A stretch of DNA of 64,000 nucleotides from Rhizobium subbaraonis (GCF_900220975.1 NZ_OBQD01000006.1:305351-369350), one strand, 5' to 3'. Shown: positions 35,310-46,544, counted from the stretch's first letter. The notes: generated by a model not told the origin, from the letters alone. Made by a program: numbers and translations.

Positions 35310-38257
35310 ACGGTCGCCTGGAAAATGCGCCGCACCGCTTTTGATAGCCGGCGCAGCTCGGCCTCCAGCGTCTTGAGGTCCGGGCAATCGCCGGCCCGGC
35401 AGACGAGGTCAACAAGCCCGGCCGGTGCTTCCTTCGGATCGAAGGGACCGTCGATGCAGAGGCGGACGATCTGGGAAATCTCGGTATAGGTCCGCAGCGC
35501 CTGCAAGATGGTGTCGAGGCTGTTCGGATCCATCTGCCCGCGGGCGACGATCGCCAGCGCCTCGCCCGTCGGCATGGCGGCGGCCGGAAGCTCCGCCCCG
35601 CGCGCAGGCCCGACGAGCGTCAGGAACTGGGCGATGAACTCGATGTCGATCAGCCCGCCGGGGATGAGCTTGAGGTCCCAGATGTCCTTCGGGGCTTTCT
35701 CCTGCTCGATGAGGGCGCGCATTTCTGCCACATCCTTCGCGATCGCCGAAACGTCTCGCTTTCGCTCCAGCAGCTTGCAGATCGTTGTGCGTGCCTCTTC
35801 CGCAAGGCTTTCGTCGCCACAGACCACGCGTGCGCGGGTGAGCGCCATGTGCTCCCAGGTCCAGGCCTCCTCCTCCTGATACTTGGCGAAGGATGCGATA
35901 CGCGTCGCCACCGGCCCCTTGTTGCCCGACGGGCGAAGCCGCATGTCGACCTCGTAGAGCACGCCTTCTGCGGTCGGCGCTGACAGCGCCGCGATCAGGC
36001 GCTGGGTCATCCGGGCGAAGTAGCGCGTCGCATCCAACGGCTTTGGCCCGTCCGACTCGCTCGCAGCATTCCCCTCGTAATCATAGAGCAGGATGAGATC
36101 GACGTCGGAACCGTCGGTCAGTTCGAAACTCCCGAGCTTGCCCATGCCGAGGACTGCGACGCGCCCGCCGGGGAACACACCATGCGCGGCCTCGATCTCG
36201 CGCTGGACGGCGCAAAGCGCCGCCTCGATGATCAGATCGGCGACATGTGTGAACGCGCGCCCCGCCTGCGCGCCACCGATCGTGCCCGTCAACAGCCGGA
36301 TGCCGATCAAGAAGCGCTGCTCGGCGGCGATGATGCGCAGCCGGTCGAGCACCTCCTCATAGTGGCGCGCGCCGGACAGGAACGCCGCGATCCGCTCGGC
36401 CAGGGAGGTGCGCGTCGGCAGCTCAGCCAGAAGGCGGGGATCGAGCATGCCATCGAAGACGTGCGGGCGCGCGGCGATGATCTCGGCCAGCCTCGGCGCG
36501 GACGACATGACATTGACGATTAGCGACAGCAGCCGGGGATTGTTGCCAAGCAACGAAAAGAGCTGAATCCCCGCCGGCAGGCCCGAAAGAAAGGTATCGA
36601 AGCGCAGCAATGCCTCGTCCGCGCGCTTGCTTTCGCCGAACACCTTCAGAAGCTCCGGCGTCAGTTCCGTCAGGCGCTCGCGCGCCTCGACGGACTGGGT
36701 GGCACGGTAGCGCCCGTAATGCCAGGTGCGGATCGTCTGCGAGATCGCTTCGGGCCGCTGGAATCCCAGCTTGCGCAGGGTGGCAAGCGTGTCGGGATCG
36801 TCCCGCTGCCCGGTGAAGACCAGGTTTCCGCCTTCGGTGGAGAGCTTCGCCTCCTGCTCGAACAGGTCTCCATAGCGGCGTTCCACGGTCTTCAGCACCG
36901 TCACGAGCGCGTCTGCGAATGCAGCCGTATCGGCAAAGCCCATCATGAAGGCGATGCGTCTGAGCTCGGCTTCGGTCTCCGGAAGCACGTGGGTCTGTTC
37001 GTCGCGCACCATCTGGATGCGGTGCTCGACGTCGCGCAGGAACCAGTAGGCTTCGGTCAGTTCGGTCGCGGTCGCTACGTCGATCCAGCCCGTCCGCGCC
37101 AGTTCCTGCAGCATCGCCTCCGTCGAACGCAGCCTGAGCGCCGGCATGCGTCCGCCGGCGATCAGTTGCTGGGTCTGGACGAAGAATTCGATCTCGCGAA
37201 TGCCGCCGCGGCCGAGCTTGACGTTGTGGCCCTTCACCGCGATTTCCCAATGCCCCTTGTGGACATGGATCTGCCGTTTGATCGAATGAATGTCGGCGAT
37301 CGCGGCATAGTCGAGATACTTGCGGAAGACGAAAGGCGTCAGCTCGCGCAGGAAGCTTTCGCCAGCGGGCACATCGCCGGCGATGGCCTTGGCCTTGATG
37401 AAGGCGGCCCGCTCCCAGTTCTGGCCACGGCTTTCGTAATAGAGCATGGCCGAATCGACCGATATCGCCAGCGGCGTGGCGCCCGGATCCGGCCGTAGAC
37501 GGAGGTCGGTGCGGAAAACGTAGCCGTCGGCCGTCCGCTCCTGCATGATCCGGATCAGCCGCCGAACCAGCCTTGCAAAGGTCTCCGTCGCCTCGCCCGG
37601 ATCGAGCGCGATCTCCGCCTGTGGGTCGAAGAAGACCACAAGGTCGATGTCGGAAGAATAGTTGAGTTCGCCGGCGCCGAGCTTGCCCATGCCGAGCACG
37701 ATCATGCCTGATCCGGCCGAGGGACGGATGCTGTCTTTCAGCTTCACCTTGCCGGATGCCTCCGCCGACAGCAGCAGGTGATCCATCGCCGCGCCTACCG
37801 CGGCCTCGGCAAGGTCGCTGAGAAGTGCTGTTGTCTGCCGCCCGTCGATCAGCTTGGCAAGGTCGGCCATTGCAGTCAGGAATGCGACCTTGCGCTTGGC
37901 CCTTCGCAGCCGCGCCATGACCGCCGCCTCGGAGACGTCGGCGTTCAACGCCGGGTCCCATGCCCCGCGCGCCTCGGCAATGGCCTGTCGAAGCTCCGGC
38001 AGGAGCGGCTCGGTAATGGCAATGGAAAGAAGCTCCGGTGAGACGCGAGCGGTATCGCGCAGGAATGGCGACAGCGAAAATGCCGCCACGACGAAGTCCT
38101 TCAGAACCGACTCCGATACCAGCAGCTTGGCAACATCATGATGGTCACGCGCGATATCCTTCAGGTCGGAAAGGACCGACTTCACCTCCGTCTGGCTGAG
38201 CGGCCGGATCTTGCAGGCGCAGATATCGCTCAGACGCGTTTCGTCGGTCAGCCTCAT
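35300..38257 (-). CDS. glnE: bifunctional glutamine synthetase adenylyltransferase / adenylyl-removing enzyme
   Basis: A 985-residue protein with two nucleotidyltransferase domains: N-terminal deadenylylase (GMGKLGAGELNYSSDIDLVVF near residue 190) and C-terminal adenylylase (LGMGKLGSFELTDGSDVDLIL near residue 705), each with the GS..D.D metal site and a helical GlnD PII-uridylyltransferase-like region after it. It adjusts GlnA activity to nitrogen status through PII. ATG 38257 has GGAGGAG upstream; the longer frame is not conserved-looking. Confidence 0.96.
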   Translation of the reverse strand: MRLTDETRLSDICACKIRPLSQTEVKSVLSDLKDIARDHHDVAKLLVSESVLKDFVVAAFSLSPFLRDTARVSPELLSIAITEPLLPELRQAIAEARGAWDPALNADVSEAAVMARLRRAKRKVAFLTAMADLAKLIDGRQTTALLSDLAEAAVGAAMDHLLLSAEASGKVKLKDSIRPSAGSGMIVLGMGKLGAGELNYSSDIDLVVFFDPQAEIALDPGEATETFARLVRRLIRIMQERTADGYVFRTDLRLRPDPGATPLAISVDSAMLYYESRGQNWERAAFIKAKAIAGDVPAGESFLRELTPFVFRKYLDYAAIADIHSIKRQIHVHKGHWEIAVKGHNVKLGRGGIREIEFFVQTQQLIAGGRMPALRLRSTEAMLQELARTGWIDVATATELTEAYWFLRDVEHRIQMVRDEQTHVLPETEAELRRIAFMMGFADTAAFADALVTVLKTVERRYGDLFEQEAKLSTEGGNLVFTGQRDDPDTLATLRKLGFQRPEAISQTIRTWHYGRYRATQSVEARERLTELTPELLKVFGESKRADEALLRFDTFLSGLPAGIQLFSLLGNNPRLLSLIVNVMSSAPRLAEIIAARPHVFDGMLDPRLLAELPTRTSLAERIAAFLSGARHYEEVLDRLRIIAAEQRFLIGIRLLTGTIGGAQAGRAFTHVADLIIEAALCAVQREIEAAHGVFPGGRVAVLGMGKLGSFELTDGSDVDLILLYDYEGNAASESDGPKPLDATRYFARMTQRLIAALSAPTAEGVLYEVDMRLRPSGNKGPVATRIASFAKYQEEEAWTWEHMALTRARVVCGDESLAEEARTTICKLLERKRDVSAIAKDVAEMRALIEQEKAPKDIWDLKLIPGGLIDIEFIAQFLTLVGPARGAELPAAAMPTGEALAIVARGQMDPNSLDTILQALRTYTEISQIVRLCIDGPFDPKEAPAGLVDLVCRAGDCPDLKTLEAELRRLSKAVRRIFQATVTA

Positions 38258-38434
38258 GGTTCTCCTCCGATGGGGCGACTTGTCGGTGCAGGCTCTTGCA
38301 AGACCGGCCTGCCCACGATCCCCTCCCCCTCCTCTACCAGCCAAGGCGAGCGACGAAAACCGATCCCGGGAGAGAAAGCGGCTGAACGGTCAGCAAATTC
38401 CGTTCGGATAGGGGACGCGAAGAGCGGGCAGACG

Positions 38435-39853
38435 TCAGGCCTTTGCCGGCACCGCGGCCGGAAAACGCATCGTCGCCGTCAGTCCTCTGGCATCGATGCC
38501 CTCGCCGGTCTCGCCGAGCGCGAGGCTGCCGTGATGCACCTCCATCACCGCCTCCACCAGCGACAGGCCCAGGCCTGTTCCGGGCTTGCTCCGGCTCTTG
38601 TCGAGGCGAACGAAACGCTTGAGCACGTTGGCGCGCTCTTCTGCGGGAATGCCGGGGCCGTTGTCGGAGACTGAGACGACCGCTCCCTCGCCATCGCGCT
38701 CCAGGCGTACGCAAATCCGGCCGTCCGCAGCGCCTTCCGCATATTTGATCGCATTGTCCAGGAGATTGCCGAGCGCCTGCCCGATCAGTTCGCGATTGCC
38801 GTTGATATGGATATCGGGTGCGACGTCGGCGGTGACGGCCAAGCCGGCCTCCTCGGCCGCCGGCTCGTAGAGTTCGACGCAGTCGGAGACGATCTGCGAC
38901 AGGTCGACTGGCAGCATTTCGGCGACCGCCGAGCCCGCCTCGACCCGCGAGATCATCAAAAGCGCGTTGAAGGTGCGGATCAACTGGTCGGATTCGGCAA
39001 TCATCTCCGAAAGCGCCTCGCGATACTCCGCTGGCGTGGTCTTGCCGGCGAGCGCCGCTTCGGCCTTGTTGCGAAGCCGCGTCAGCGGGGTCTTGAGGTC
39101 ATGGGCGATGTTGTCGGAAACCTGCCGCAGGCCTTCGTTGAGCTTCTCGATACGCCCCAGCATGGAATTCAGGGATTCCGAAAGCCGGTCGAACTCGTCG
39201 CCGGACCGTCCGACCGGCAGGCGCTGGCTGAGGTCGCCGTCCATGATACGCTGGCTGGCGTCCGACATGCGGTCCATACGGCGCAGCGCGTTGCGGCCGA
39301 TCAGATACCAGATCGCCAGCGCGCCGATGCCCATGATGCCGAGGGCGACGACCAGCGCCTGGCGCACCAGGCCGCGGAAGTGCTCCGGCTCGCCGAGGTC
39401 GCGGCCGACCAGTATCTTCAGGCCGTTGGACAGCAAAAAGACCTCAGCGCGTGCGGCATGCCGCTCGGACTTGCCTTCGTCGCCGAATCGCTCGTAGCGA
39501 AAGGGGGTCTCGGTCCAGCCATCCCTGTCCAGAACGCCGGGCTGGAGGGACAGCACGTTGCCGGCAAGGATCTCGCCCGCGGGATTGGCGATAATGTAGA
39601 GGTTTGCGCCCGGCTGGCGGGCGCGGCGCTCCAGCGTTCTCAGAAGGCCGTTCATGCCGGCCCGGTTGAAGACGTCCTGAATCTCTGCGACCTCGCTGAG
39701 CACGGTTTCGCGCATCTGCTGCCGCAGCAGGTTTTCCGACATGGAGGTGACGTAGAAGACCAGGAATGCCGCACAGGCCGCAAACAGCAGGATGTAGAGC
39801 CCGGACAGGCGAACCGCGGTGGTGCGGAAAAGTGTCGCCATTCCCGACAGCAT
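38435..39853 (-). CDS. two-component sensor histidine kinase (HAMP, HisKA)
   Basis: A 472-residue kinase. Two helices (residues ~13-35 and ~170-190) flank a ~130-residue periplasmic sensor; HAMP follows (RRMDRMSDASQRIMDGDLSQRL), then HisKA with NIAHDLKTPLTRLRNKAE (phospho-His in AHDLKTPLT) and HATPase with NLLDNAIKYA, DNGPGIP and GTGLGLSLVEA. Its start codon directly follows the stop of the response regulator gene (TGAATG), so the two are translationally coupled. An in-frame ATG four codons in is an alternative. Confidence 0.88.
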   Translation of the reverse strand: MLSGMATLFRTTAVRLSGLYILLFAACAAFLVFYVTSMSENLLRQQMRETVLSEVAEIQDVFNRAGMNGLLRTLERRARQPGANLYIIANPAGEILAGNVLSLQPGVLDRDGWTETPFRYERFGDEGKSERHAARAEVFLLSNGLKILVGRDLGEPEHFRGLVRQALVVALGIMGIGALAIWYLIGRNALRRMDRMSDASQRIMDGDLSQRLPVGRSGDEFDRLSESLNSMLGRIEKLNEGLRQVSDNIAHDLKTPLTRLRNKAEAALAGKTTPAEYREALSEMIAESDQLIRTFNALLMISRVEAGSAVAEMLPVDLSQIVSDCVELYEPAAEEAGLAVTADVAPDIHINGNRELIGQALGNLLDNAIKYAEGAADGRICVRLERDGEGAVVSVSDNGPGIPAEERANVLKRFVRLDKSRSKPGTGLGLSLVEAVMEVHHGSLALGETGEGIDARGLTATMRFPAAVPAKA

Positions 39854-40537
39854 TCAGGCGGATACCTCGTCCTTGATCATGTAGCCGGCGCCCCGTACCG
39901 TCCGCAGCAGGGGCTGGTCGAAGTCCTTCTCGATCTTGGAGCGCAGGCGAGAGACGTGCACGTCGATGACGTTGGTCTGCGGATCGAAGTGATAGTCCCA
40001 TACGTTTTCGAGCAGCATGGTTCGCGTCACCACCTGGCCGGCATTCTTCATCAGATATTCCAGCAGGCGGAATTCACGCGGCTGCAGCAGTATCTCCCGG
40101 CCGCCGCGGCGCACCACATGCGCCAGCCGGTCGAGTTCCAGGTCCCCGACCCGGTAGGTCATGTCCTGTTCGGGGGTCCCCTTGCGCCGGCCGAGCACCT
40201 CGACACGCGCCAGAAGTTCGCTGAAGGCATAGGGTTTGGGCAGGTAGTCGTCGCCGCCGGCGCGCAGGCCCGTCACCCGGTCGTCGACCTGGCCCAATGC
40301 CGACAGGATCAGGGCGGGCGTATGGATGCCGCGTGCGCGCAGCTCGGAAATCAGCGACAGGCCGTCGCGCCGGGGCAGCATGCGGTCGACGACGAGGGCG
40401 TCGTAGGAATTCTCGGTTGCAAGAAACAGCCCGCTATCTCCGTCGCTGGCGTGATCGGAGACGATCCCCGCCTCGCGAAACGCCTTGGTCAGGTAGGCGG
40501 CTGCATCCAGATCATCTTCTACAATCAGTATCTTCAT
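39854..40537 (-). CDS. OmpR-family response regulator
   Basis: A 227-residue protein: receiver domain with VEDDLDAA acidic pocket, LVVDRMLPRRDG phospho-Asp loop (residue ~51) and KPYAFSELLARVE; C-terminal winged helix with LQPREFRLLEYLMKN and NVIDVHVSRLRSKIE. It is the partner of the downstream sensor kinase and a DNA-binding regulator. It is separated from the upstream degP gene by a strong terminator, so the pair has its own promoter. Confidence 0.92.
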   Translation of the reverse strand: MKILIVEDDLDAAAYLTKAFREAGIVSDHASDGDSGLFLATENSYDALVVDRMLPRRDGLSLISELRARGIHTPALILSALGQVDDRVTGLRAGGDDYLPKPYAFSELLARVEVLGRRKGTPEQDMTYRVGDLELDRLAHVVRRGGREILLQPREFRLLEYLMKNAGQVVTRTMLLENVWDYHFDPQTNVIDVHVSRLRSKIEKDFDQPLLRTVRGAGYMIKDEVSA

Positions 40538-40622
40538 GGATGAACCTTACACGGGTTATAGCGAGATTGAACAGGTTGTCTGCGACGTCCGGAATGGCGA
40601 ATTGTCCGGTGTCTCGACGCAA

Positions 40623-40652
40623 GCGCCGCGAAACCTTGCGATTTCGCGGCGC
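40623..40652 (-). terminator. strong hairpin after degP
   Basis: GCGCCGCGAAA (40623-40633) and TTTCGCGGCGC (40642-40652) form a perfect 11-bp stem with an 8-base loop, 20 bp after the degP stop on the minus strand. It separates degP from the following two-component operon. Confidence 0.65.
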
Positions 40653-40671
40653 CAGGATCGAGCTGTGCGGG

Positions 40672-42249
40672 TCAGCCCTGGTCGATCGGCAGGGCGAGGA
40701 AGCGGCTGCCGTTGTCGGTCTCGACCTGGAACAGCGCCTTGGAACGACCGTCCTTGCGTGCCTGTTCGATGACCTTCGTGATATCGTCAGCCGACTTGAT
40801 TTCCTGGTTGTTGACCGAAGTGATGCGGTCGCCTTCCTTCAGGCCGCGATCGCTCGCATCGGAGTCCGGGTCCACGGCGGCGACGGTTACACCGCTGCCG
40901 TCATCGGACGGGGTTACGGAGATCCCGAGGCTGGCGAGTTCTTCCTGGGCAGACGGCTGCTGGTCGGGTGCAGACTGCTGCTCGGAAGACGCCTGCTTGT
41001 CGGCCTCCAGCCTGGCGATCTCGACCTTGACGGTCTCGGACTTGCCGTTGCGCCAGACTGAAAGCTCCACATTCGTGCCAGGCTTGACCACGGCCACACG
41101 CTTTGCGAGGTCGCGCGGGTCCTTGATGGTGTCGCCGTCGAGAGCGGTGATGACGTCGCCCTCCTTGATGCCGGCCTTCTCACCCGGCGAACCGGCCTGC
41201 GGTTCGACGACCAGCGCACCCTGTGCCTCTGCCAGGCCGAGCGATTCGGCGATGTCCTTCGTCACCGGCTGGATCTGGACGCCAAGCCAACCACGATCGA
41301 CCTTGCCATCCTTCATCAGGTCGGACACCACGTCCTTTGCGACAGACGCGGGGATCGCAAACGCGATGCCGACGTTGCCGCCCGAGGGCGAGAAGATTGC
41401 CGTGTTGATGCCGACGACTTCACCGTTGAGGTCGAAGGCCGGGCCACCCGAGTTGCCGCGGTTAACGGCAGCGTCGATCTGCAGGTAGTCGTCATAGGGG
41501 CCAGAGCCGATGTCGCGGCCGCGGGCCGAGATGATGCCGGCGGTCACCGTGCCACCCAGGCCGAACGGGTTGCCGACGGCGACGACCCAGTCGCCGACGC
41601 GCACCTTGCTGTCGTCGGCAAAGGTGACGTAGGTGAACTTGCGGTTCTCCTTGTTGTCGACCTTGAGCACGGCGAGGTCGGTGCGGCTGTCCTTGCCGAC
41701 CAGCTTGGCGTCCAGCTCGGTGCCGTCGTTCATGATGATGGTGAAGGCGGCGCCGTCGTTAACGACGTGGTTGTTGGTGACGATGTAGCCGTCCTCGGAG
41801 ATGAAGAAGCCGGAACCCTGCGAGGTGGGGCGCAGGTGACCCTTGCGCTTGCCGCCGTCCTTGTCGCCGAACTGGCGCTGACCGGGACCGCGATCCGCAC
41901 GCGGGCCGCCGTCCGGGCCGCCGAATTCGCGGAAGAAGCGCTTCAGCGGATGGTCGTCCGGCAGTTCATCGAAACCGCGGCCGCCGAAGTTGAAGCCGAA
42001 GCCGTTGCTGTCGTCGGAGACGGGCTTGACGTCCGACTGCACACGAACAGAAACGACGGCCGGCGATACCGCATCGACAACGTCCCCGAAGCTTGCCACC
42101 TGGGGTGCCGTCACTTTGACGGGTTCGGCGAAGGACTGGGCGACCTGCGCCGGAATGCCCGTCGCCAGCATCAGCGCGGCGAGACCGGCAACGGTCGAGG
42201 TCTTCAGGACCGTCTTGAAAGAGGGACGGAAGGAAACTTGTTTAGACAT
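40672..42249 (-). CDS. degP: Do-like periplasmic serine endoprotease
   Basis: A 525-residue HtrA protease. Signal peptide (TVAGLAALMLATGIPAQVAQSFA), trypsin-like domain with the His in VTNNHVV (~residue 160), Asp in RTDLAVLKVD, and Ser in GNSGGPAFD (~residue 267), then two PDZ domains. A Gly/Asp-rich LA-loop (GGPDGGPRADRGPGQ) is typical of rhizobial DegP. It degrades misfolded envelope proteins. ATG 42249 has AAAAGG upstream. It lies 130 bp downstream of ccmH and has room for its own promoter. Confidence 0.94.
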   Translation of the reverse strand: MSKQVSFRPSFKTVLKTSTVAGLAALMLATGIPAQVAQSFAEPVKVTAPQVASFGDVVDAVSPAVVSVRVQSDVKPVSDDSNGFGFNFGGRGFDELPDDHPLKRFFREFGGPDGGPRADRGPGQRQFGDKDGGKRKGHLRPTSQGSGFFISEDGYIVTNNHVVNDGAAFTIIMNDGTELDAKLVGKDSRTDLAVLKVDNKENRKFTYVTFADDSKVRVGDWVVAVGNPFGLGGTVTAGIISARGRDIGSGPYDDYLQIDAAVNRGNSGGPAFDLNGEVVGINTAIFSPSGGNVGIAFAIPASVAKDVVSDLMKDGKVDRGWLGVQIQPVTKDIAESLGLAEAQGALVVEPQAGSPGEKAGIKEGDVITALDGDTIKDPRDLAKRVAVVKPGTNVELSVWRNGKSETVKVEIARLEADKQASSEQQSAPDQQPSAQEELASLGISVTPSDDGSGVTVAAVDPDSDASDRGLKEGDRITSVNNQEIKSADDITKVIEQARKDGRSKALFQVETDNGSRFLALPIDQG

Positions 42250-42379
42250 CGCAGAACCTTTTCTCTGTTGGCTCGACTGGAGATCGATGACCAAGAGATA
42301 GGTCCTCGCACATTACGGTGCACTGTCCGCGGCATGAATTTTTGGTAATGTTGGCCACAATTCGCCAATGGTGCCAACA

Positions 42380-42865
42380 CTATTGCGCGCCGGCCCCTCC
42401 GTCCGGCCGATCCGTGCCCACAATTCGTTCAAGTGCCGCCTTCTCGTCCGCCGTCAAGGGCTCGCCGACGGCCTGCCCCGAACGTCGACGGACGAACAGG
42501 ACCATCGCGACCGCCCCGCCCAGAAAGACGACGATCGGTGCGCCCCACAGCAAAAGCGTCTCCGGCTTCAGCCGCGGCTTGAGCAGCACGAACTCGCCGT
42601 AGCGGGAGACCACATAGTCGATCACGGCCTCGTCGCTGTCTCCGCTGGCGATCCGTTCGCGCACGAGAAGCCGCAGGTCGCGGGCAAGCTCGGCGTTGGA
42701 ATCGTCGATCGACTGGTTCTGGCAAACCATGCAGCGCAACTGGGCCGACAACGCCCTGGCGCGCGCCTCGAGCACCGGATCGGACAAGACTTCGTCCGGA
42801 TTGACGGCGAGCGCCGGGATGGAACCGAGCAGGAACGCCGCGGCAAGGAGAAGCTTGCGAATCAT
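42380..42865 (-). CDS. ccmH: cytochrome c-type biogenesis protein CcmH (CycL)
   Basis: A 161-residue protein: signal peptide, periplasmic three-helix domain with the redox motif LRCMVCQN (CxxC), one C-terminal membrane helix and a short cytoplasmic tail. It keeps apocytochrome c cysteines reduced for haem attachment. Its ATG overlaps the ccmF stop by four bases (ATGA), so it is the last gene of the coupled operon ccmI-ccmE-ccmF-ccmH. Confidence 0.95.
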   Translation of the reverse strand: MIRKLLLAAAFLLGSIPALAVNPDEVLSDPVLEARARALSAQLRCMVCQNQSIDDSNAELARDLRLLVRERIASGDSDEAVIDYVVSRYGEFVLLKPRLKPETLLLWGAPIVVFLGGAVAMVLFVRRRSGQAVGEPLTADEKAALERIVGTDRPDGGAGAQ

Positions 42866-44853
42866 TCCGCGGCCTCCAGGCGCGCGGCTGCCTTTGTCGT
42901 GCGCGCACCCTGCGGCGCACCGATCCGCAGGCGGCGGTCGAACAGCGACACGGCGCCGCCGGCCATCATGATGAGAGTGCCGAACCAGATGCACAGGATC
43001 ATCGGTTTCCACCAGACGCGAACGACGATGCCGCCGTCGCCCATCTGATCGCCCAGCGACACATAGAGCTGGCTGAACCCGAAGGTGCGGATGCCCGCCT
43101 CGGTCGTCGGCATCCGCCGCGCCGTGTAGAACCGCTTCGAGGACCAGACCTCGCCTGCCTTGACCCCGGCGCGGGAAATGCTGAAATGCCCGCTTTCCTC
43201 GGTGTAGTTGGCTCCGCGCCCCTGCCGCATGCCGTCGAACGTCAAGGTATATCCGCCGGCGGTGACCGTGGCGCCCGGCTTCATCTCTACGACGTGCTCG
43301 GTCTCGAATGCGGAGACGGCGACGATGCCGATCACGGTCACGCCGAGGCCGAAATGGGCCAGCGCCGTGCCGAAGGCCGATCCCGGCAGGCCGAACAAGC
43401 GCTTGCGCGCGATCCCCGCGCTGACCTTTCCGACACCGGCCCGCAGTGCCAGGTCCGTCACCGAGCCCGCCAGCATGTAGAAACCGAGCGCGAGGCCGAA
43501 ATAGGAAAGCACCGGCCCGCCGCCGTGCATCCACTGGACGATCGCGGCCAGCGCCAGCCCCACGCCGACGGCGGCAAAGAGGCGCTGCCCGGCGGCAAGA
43601 ACATCGCCGCGCTTCCATGCGAGCAACGGCCCGAAGGGCACGGCCAGCAAAAGCGGCACCATCAGCAGCCCGAACGTCAGGTTGAAGAACGGGGCGCCGA
43701 CCGAGATCTTTTCTCCGGTCAGCGATTCGAGCACCAGCGGATACAGCGTGCCGGTCAGCACCGTGGCGGCAGCCGTCGTCAGGATCAGGTTGTTGAAGAC
43801 CAGCGCACCCTCGCGCGATATCGGCGCGAACAGCCCGCCTGCCTTCAGCGCCGGCGCGCGAAAGGCGAAGAGCGACAGGGCTCCGCCGATGAAGACGATC
43901 AGGATCGCAAGAATGAACACGCCACGGGTCGGGTCTGTGGCAAAGGCGTGAACCGATGTCAGCACGCCGGAGCGGACGAGGAACGTCCCGAGCAAAGAAA
44001 GAGAGAAGGTCAGGATCGCGAGCAGCACCGTCCAGATCTTCAGCGCCTCGCGCTTTTCCATGACAAGCGCCGAATGCAGGAGTGCCGTGCCCGCCAGCCA
44101 CGGCATGAAGGAGGCGTTTTCCACCGGATCCCAAAACCACCAGCCGCCCCAGCCGAGTTCGTAATAGGCCCAGTAGGACCCCATGGCGATGCCGGCCGTC
44201 AGGAAGCTCCAGGCCATCAGCGCCCAGGGGCGCACCCAGCGGGCCCAGGCAGCATCGATGCGCCCGTCGATCAGGGCGGCGATCGCGAAGGAGAAGCAGA
44301 CGGAGAAGCCGACATAGCCGAGATACAGAAGCGGCGGATGGATCGCCAGGCCGACGTCCTGCAGGATCGGATTGAGGTCCTTGCCTTCGCCCGGTGCCGG
44401 ATCGAGACGCAGGAACGGGTTGGAGGTCAACAGGATGAAGAGGGCGAAGGCGGCTGTGATCCAGCCCTGCACGGCCAGCACGTTTGCCTTCAGCCGGTCG
44501 GGAAGATTACCGCCGAAGGTCGCCACCAGCGCGCTGAAAAAGGCGAGGATCAGCAGCCACAGCATCATCGAACCTTCGTGGTTCCCCCAGACGCCGGAGA
44601 CCTTGTAGATCATCGGCTTCAGCGAATGAGAGTTCTCCCAGACGTTCCGCACCGAAAAGTCCGAGGTTACGTAGGCGAAAGTCAGGACAGAGAACGAAAA
44701 GAGCGTCAGCAGGAATCCCGCCGTCGCGGCTGCCGGGGCCACCGCCATCAGCGCGGGGTCGTTCCGGAGCGTTCCGGCGAGCGGCAGCAGCGACTGGACG
44801 ATCGACGTCGCCAGCACGAGGATCAGCGCGTAATGCCCGATTTCGATGATCAC
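42862..44853 (-). CDS. ccmF: haem lyase subunit CcmF (CycK)
   Basis: A 663-residue protein with about 14-15 membrane helices. The periplasmic WWD domain ([19 protein letters not shown]) and conserved His residues ([23 protein letters not shown]) bind haem. With CcmH and CcmI it attaches haem to apocytochromes c. Overlaps of four bases at both ends indicate translational coupling with ccmE and ccmH. Confidence 0.96.
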   Translation of the reverse strand: MIIEIGHYALILVLATSIVQSLLPLAGTLRNDPALMAVAPAAATAGFLLTLFSFSVLTFAYVTSDFSVRNVWENSHSLKPMIYKVSGVWGNHEGSMMLWLLILAFFSALVATFGGNLPDRLKANVLAVQGWITAAFALFILLTSNPFLRLDPAPGEGKDLNPILQDVGLAIHPPLLYLGYVGFSVCFSFAIAALIDGRIDAAWARWVRPWALMAWSFLTAGIAMGSYWAYYELGWGGWWFWDPVENASFMPWLAGTALLHSALVMEKREALKIWTVLLAILTFSLSLLGTFLVRSGVLTSVHAFATDPTRGVFILAILIVFIGGALSLFAFRAPALKAGGLFAPISREGALVFNNLILTTAAATVLTGTLYPLVLESLTGEKISVGAPFFNLTFGLLMVPLLLAVPFGPLLAWKRGDVLAAGQRLFAAVGVGLALAAIVQWMHGGGPVLSYFGLALGFYMLAGSVTDLALRAGVGKVSAGIARKRLFGLPGSAFGTALAHFGLGVTVIGIVAVSAFETEHVVEMKPGATVTAGGYTLTFDGMRQGRGANYTEESGHFSISRAGVKAGEVWSSKRFYTARRMPTTEAGIRTFGFSQLYVSLGDQMGDGGIVVRVWWKPMILCIWFGTLIMMAGGAVSLFDRRLRIGAPQGARTTKAAARLEAAE

Positions 44854-45302
44854 CGGATCGTCTCCTTGCCGCTGAGCGTCACGCCTTGGGCCTTGAGGCG
44901 GTCGGCCACGTCTTTCGGCATGTAGGTTTCATCATGCTTGGCAAGCACGGTGTCGGCAACGAATACGGAACTGCCGGATGCGAAGCTGCCTTCGGCAACG
45001 ACGCCCTGCCCCTCGCGGAAGAGATCCGGCAGGATGCCAGTATAGGTCACCGGCACGGTACCGATCGTGTCGGTCACGGCAAATGTCACGGTCGAGCCCT
45101 CGCCGCGCTTCACCGTTCCTGTCTCGACCAGACCGCCGAGCCGGATGCGCGTTCCTGGCGGCACGTTGGCGGTGGCAAGATCGCCCGGCACATAAAAATA
45201 GGCGATCGACTGGCTGAAGGCGAACATGACCAGCAGCACCGCCGCAACCAGGAAGCCCACGCCCCCGCCGATGACTGCCAACCGCTTCTGCTTGCGCGTC
45301 AT
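44850..45302 (-). CDS. ccmE: haem chaperone CcmE (CycJ)
   Basis: A 150-residue protein with one N-terminal membrane helix and a periplasmic OB-fold. The covalent haem-binding His lies in [10 protein letters not shown] (residue ~123), followed by the conserved Tyr. It receives haem and passes it to CcmF. Overlaps ccmI and ccmF by four bases each. Confidence 0.96.
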   Translation of the reverse strand: MTRKQKRLAVIGGGVGFLVAAVLLVMFAFSQSIAYFYVPGDLATANVPPGTRIRLGGLVETGTVKRGEGSTVTFAVTDTIGTVPVTYTGILPDLFREGQGVVAEGSFASGSSVFVADTVLAKHDETYMPKDVADRLKAQGVTLSGKETIR

Positions 45303-46441
45303 TGCCCGCTACCCTCGACCTTGATCGCCAGTTCGTCCGCCAGCGCCAGCAGTTGCCTGCCATTCTCGCTCTGCGGGGGAAAATTCTTCAGCGCCGTGCG
45401 TAGGGCGTCCTCGGCCGCCTGTCTTTGATCCAGAACAGCATAGGAGCGGATGATGCGCATCCAGCCCTCGAAATTGTGGGGGTCTTCCTTCAGCCGGTCC
45501 GCAAGGCTCTCGACCATCCCGGCAATCATCTGTCGGCGATCGTCCGGCGTCATCTCGTCGGCGGCCGCCACTTGCCCTGCATCGGGATTGCCAGGCGGCT
45601 TCGCCTGCTCTCCCCGGGAAAGGCCGGCAACATGCCGTTTGACGAGCGGCAGCCAGGGGGCATCGGCGGGCGAATCCTTCGCCAGCGCCTCGAAGGCCGC
45701 CAGCGCCTCGTCGCGCCTGCCTTCCTGTTCCAGCGCCAAAGCGAGGTAGAAGCGCGTGCGCGGATTGCCGGCATCCAGCGCCTGCGACTGCTGCAGTACC
45801 TCGCGCGCATCCTTCGTGACGATCCCGCCCGACAGCGCGATCAGCGCCTCGGCGTATCCGTCGAGCCTTGCTGCGGACGGTCCAAGCACGCGGATCCCCT
45901 CCCGATAGGCATTGGCCGAATCCTCGATCCGCCCGTTGCGGTAGTAGATGGGCGCGAGAATATCCCAGCCAGCCCCGTCGTCCGGGTTCTCGGCGAGGTG
46001 GGCTTCCGCCTTGGCGATCAGGATGTTGACGTCGTTGCCGGGATTGGCAAGGCGCGCGGCCAGTGGCTGCGCGGGAAGCTCGGGGTGTCCGGCCGACAAG
46101 TAGAGACAGAGCCCCACGGCCGGCATGACGACGATGATCAGCGCCTGAGCCAGGAGATTGCGCCGCCGCGTCGTCGCAGGGTGTTGCCCGCTCCTGCTCG
46201 CCCCTTCGCGCGCCGTGGCCGCGATCAGGCGCCGGGCGATCTCTGCCCGCGCCAGTTCCGCTTCGGCCTTGCCGATCAGGCCTGCGGCCTCGTCGCGCAT
46301 CAATTCCTCTAGCTGGTCACGGTAGACCTCGGCGTCGTTCGTATCGTCGACATTCGATCGCCCCCCTGCCCGCAGGAGCGGGAGGAGCAGGACGGCCGCG
46401 ACCGCGGCGGTGAGAACGGCAACAAGGATCCAGAAGAACAT
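45299..46441 (-). CDS. ccmI: cytochrome c-type biogenesis protein CcmI (CycH)
   Basis: A ~380-residue protein: two membrane helices (residues 2-22 and ~95-115) and a large periplasmic part with TPR-like repeats ([35 protein letters not shown]) that bind the apocytochrome C-terminus. ATG 46441 is preferred over an upstream in-frame TTG 46450; neither has a strong ribosome site. First gene of the ccm operon here. Confidence 0.92.
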   Translation of the reverse strand: MFFWILVAVLTAAVAAVLLLPLLRAGGRSNVDDTNDAEVYRDQLEELMRDEAAGLIGKAEAELARAEIARRLIAATAREGASRSGQHPATTRRRNLLAQALIIVVMPAVGLCLYLSAGHPELPAQPLAARLANPGNDVNILIAKAEAHLAENPDDGAGWDILAPIYYRNGRIEDSANAYREGIRVLGPSAARLDGYAEALIALSGGIVTKDAREVLQQSQALDAGNPRTRFYLALALEQEGRRDEALAAFEALAKDSPADAPWLPLVKRHVAGLSRGEQAKPPGNPDAGQVAAADEMTPDDRRQMIAGMVESLADRLKEDPHNFEGWMRIIRSYAVLDQRQAAEDALRTALKNFPPQSENGRQLLALADELAIKVEGSGQ

Positions 46442-46544
46442 GGCGTCCAATTAATGGAACACCATGCCTTTTCCAATTGCAAAAGCCGAATTGACGGAGA
46501 TTTGAGGCGTTTAGCCGCAAGCGGTGCGCGAGGGGGCGAAAGCT

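Noticed and set aside
43186..44925. Open frame of 579 codons on the plus strand
   Set aside because: Antisense of ccmF; charged, repetitive composition and no start signal.
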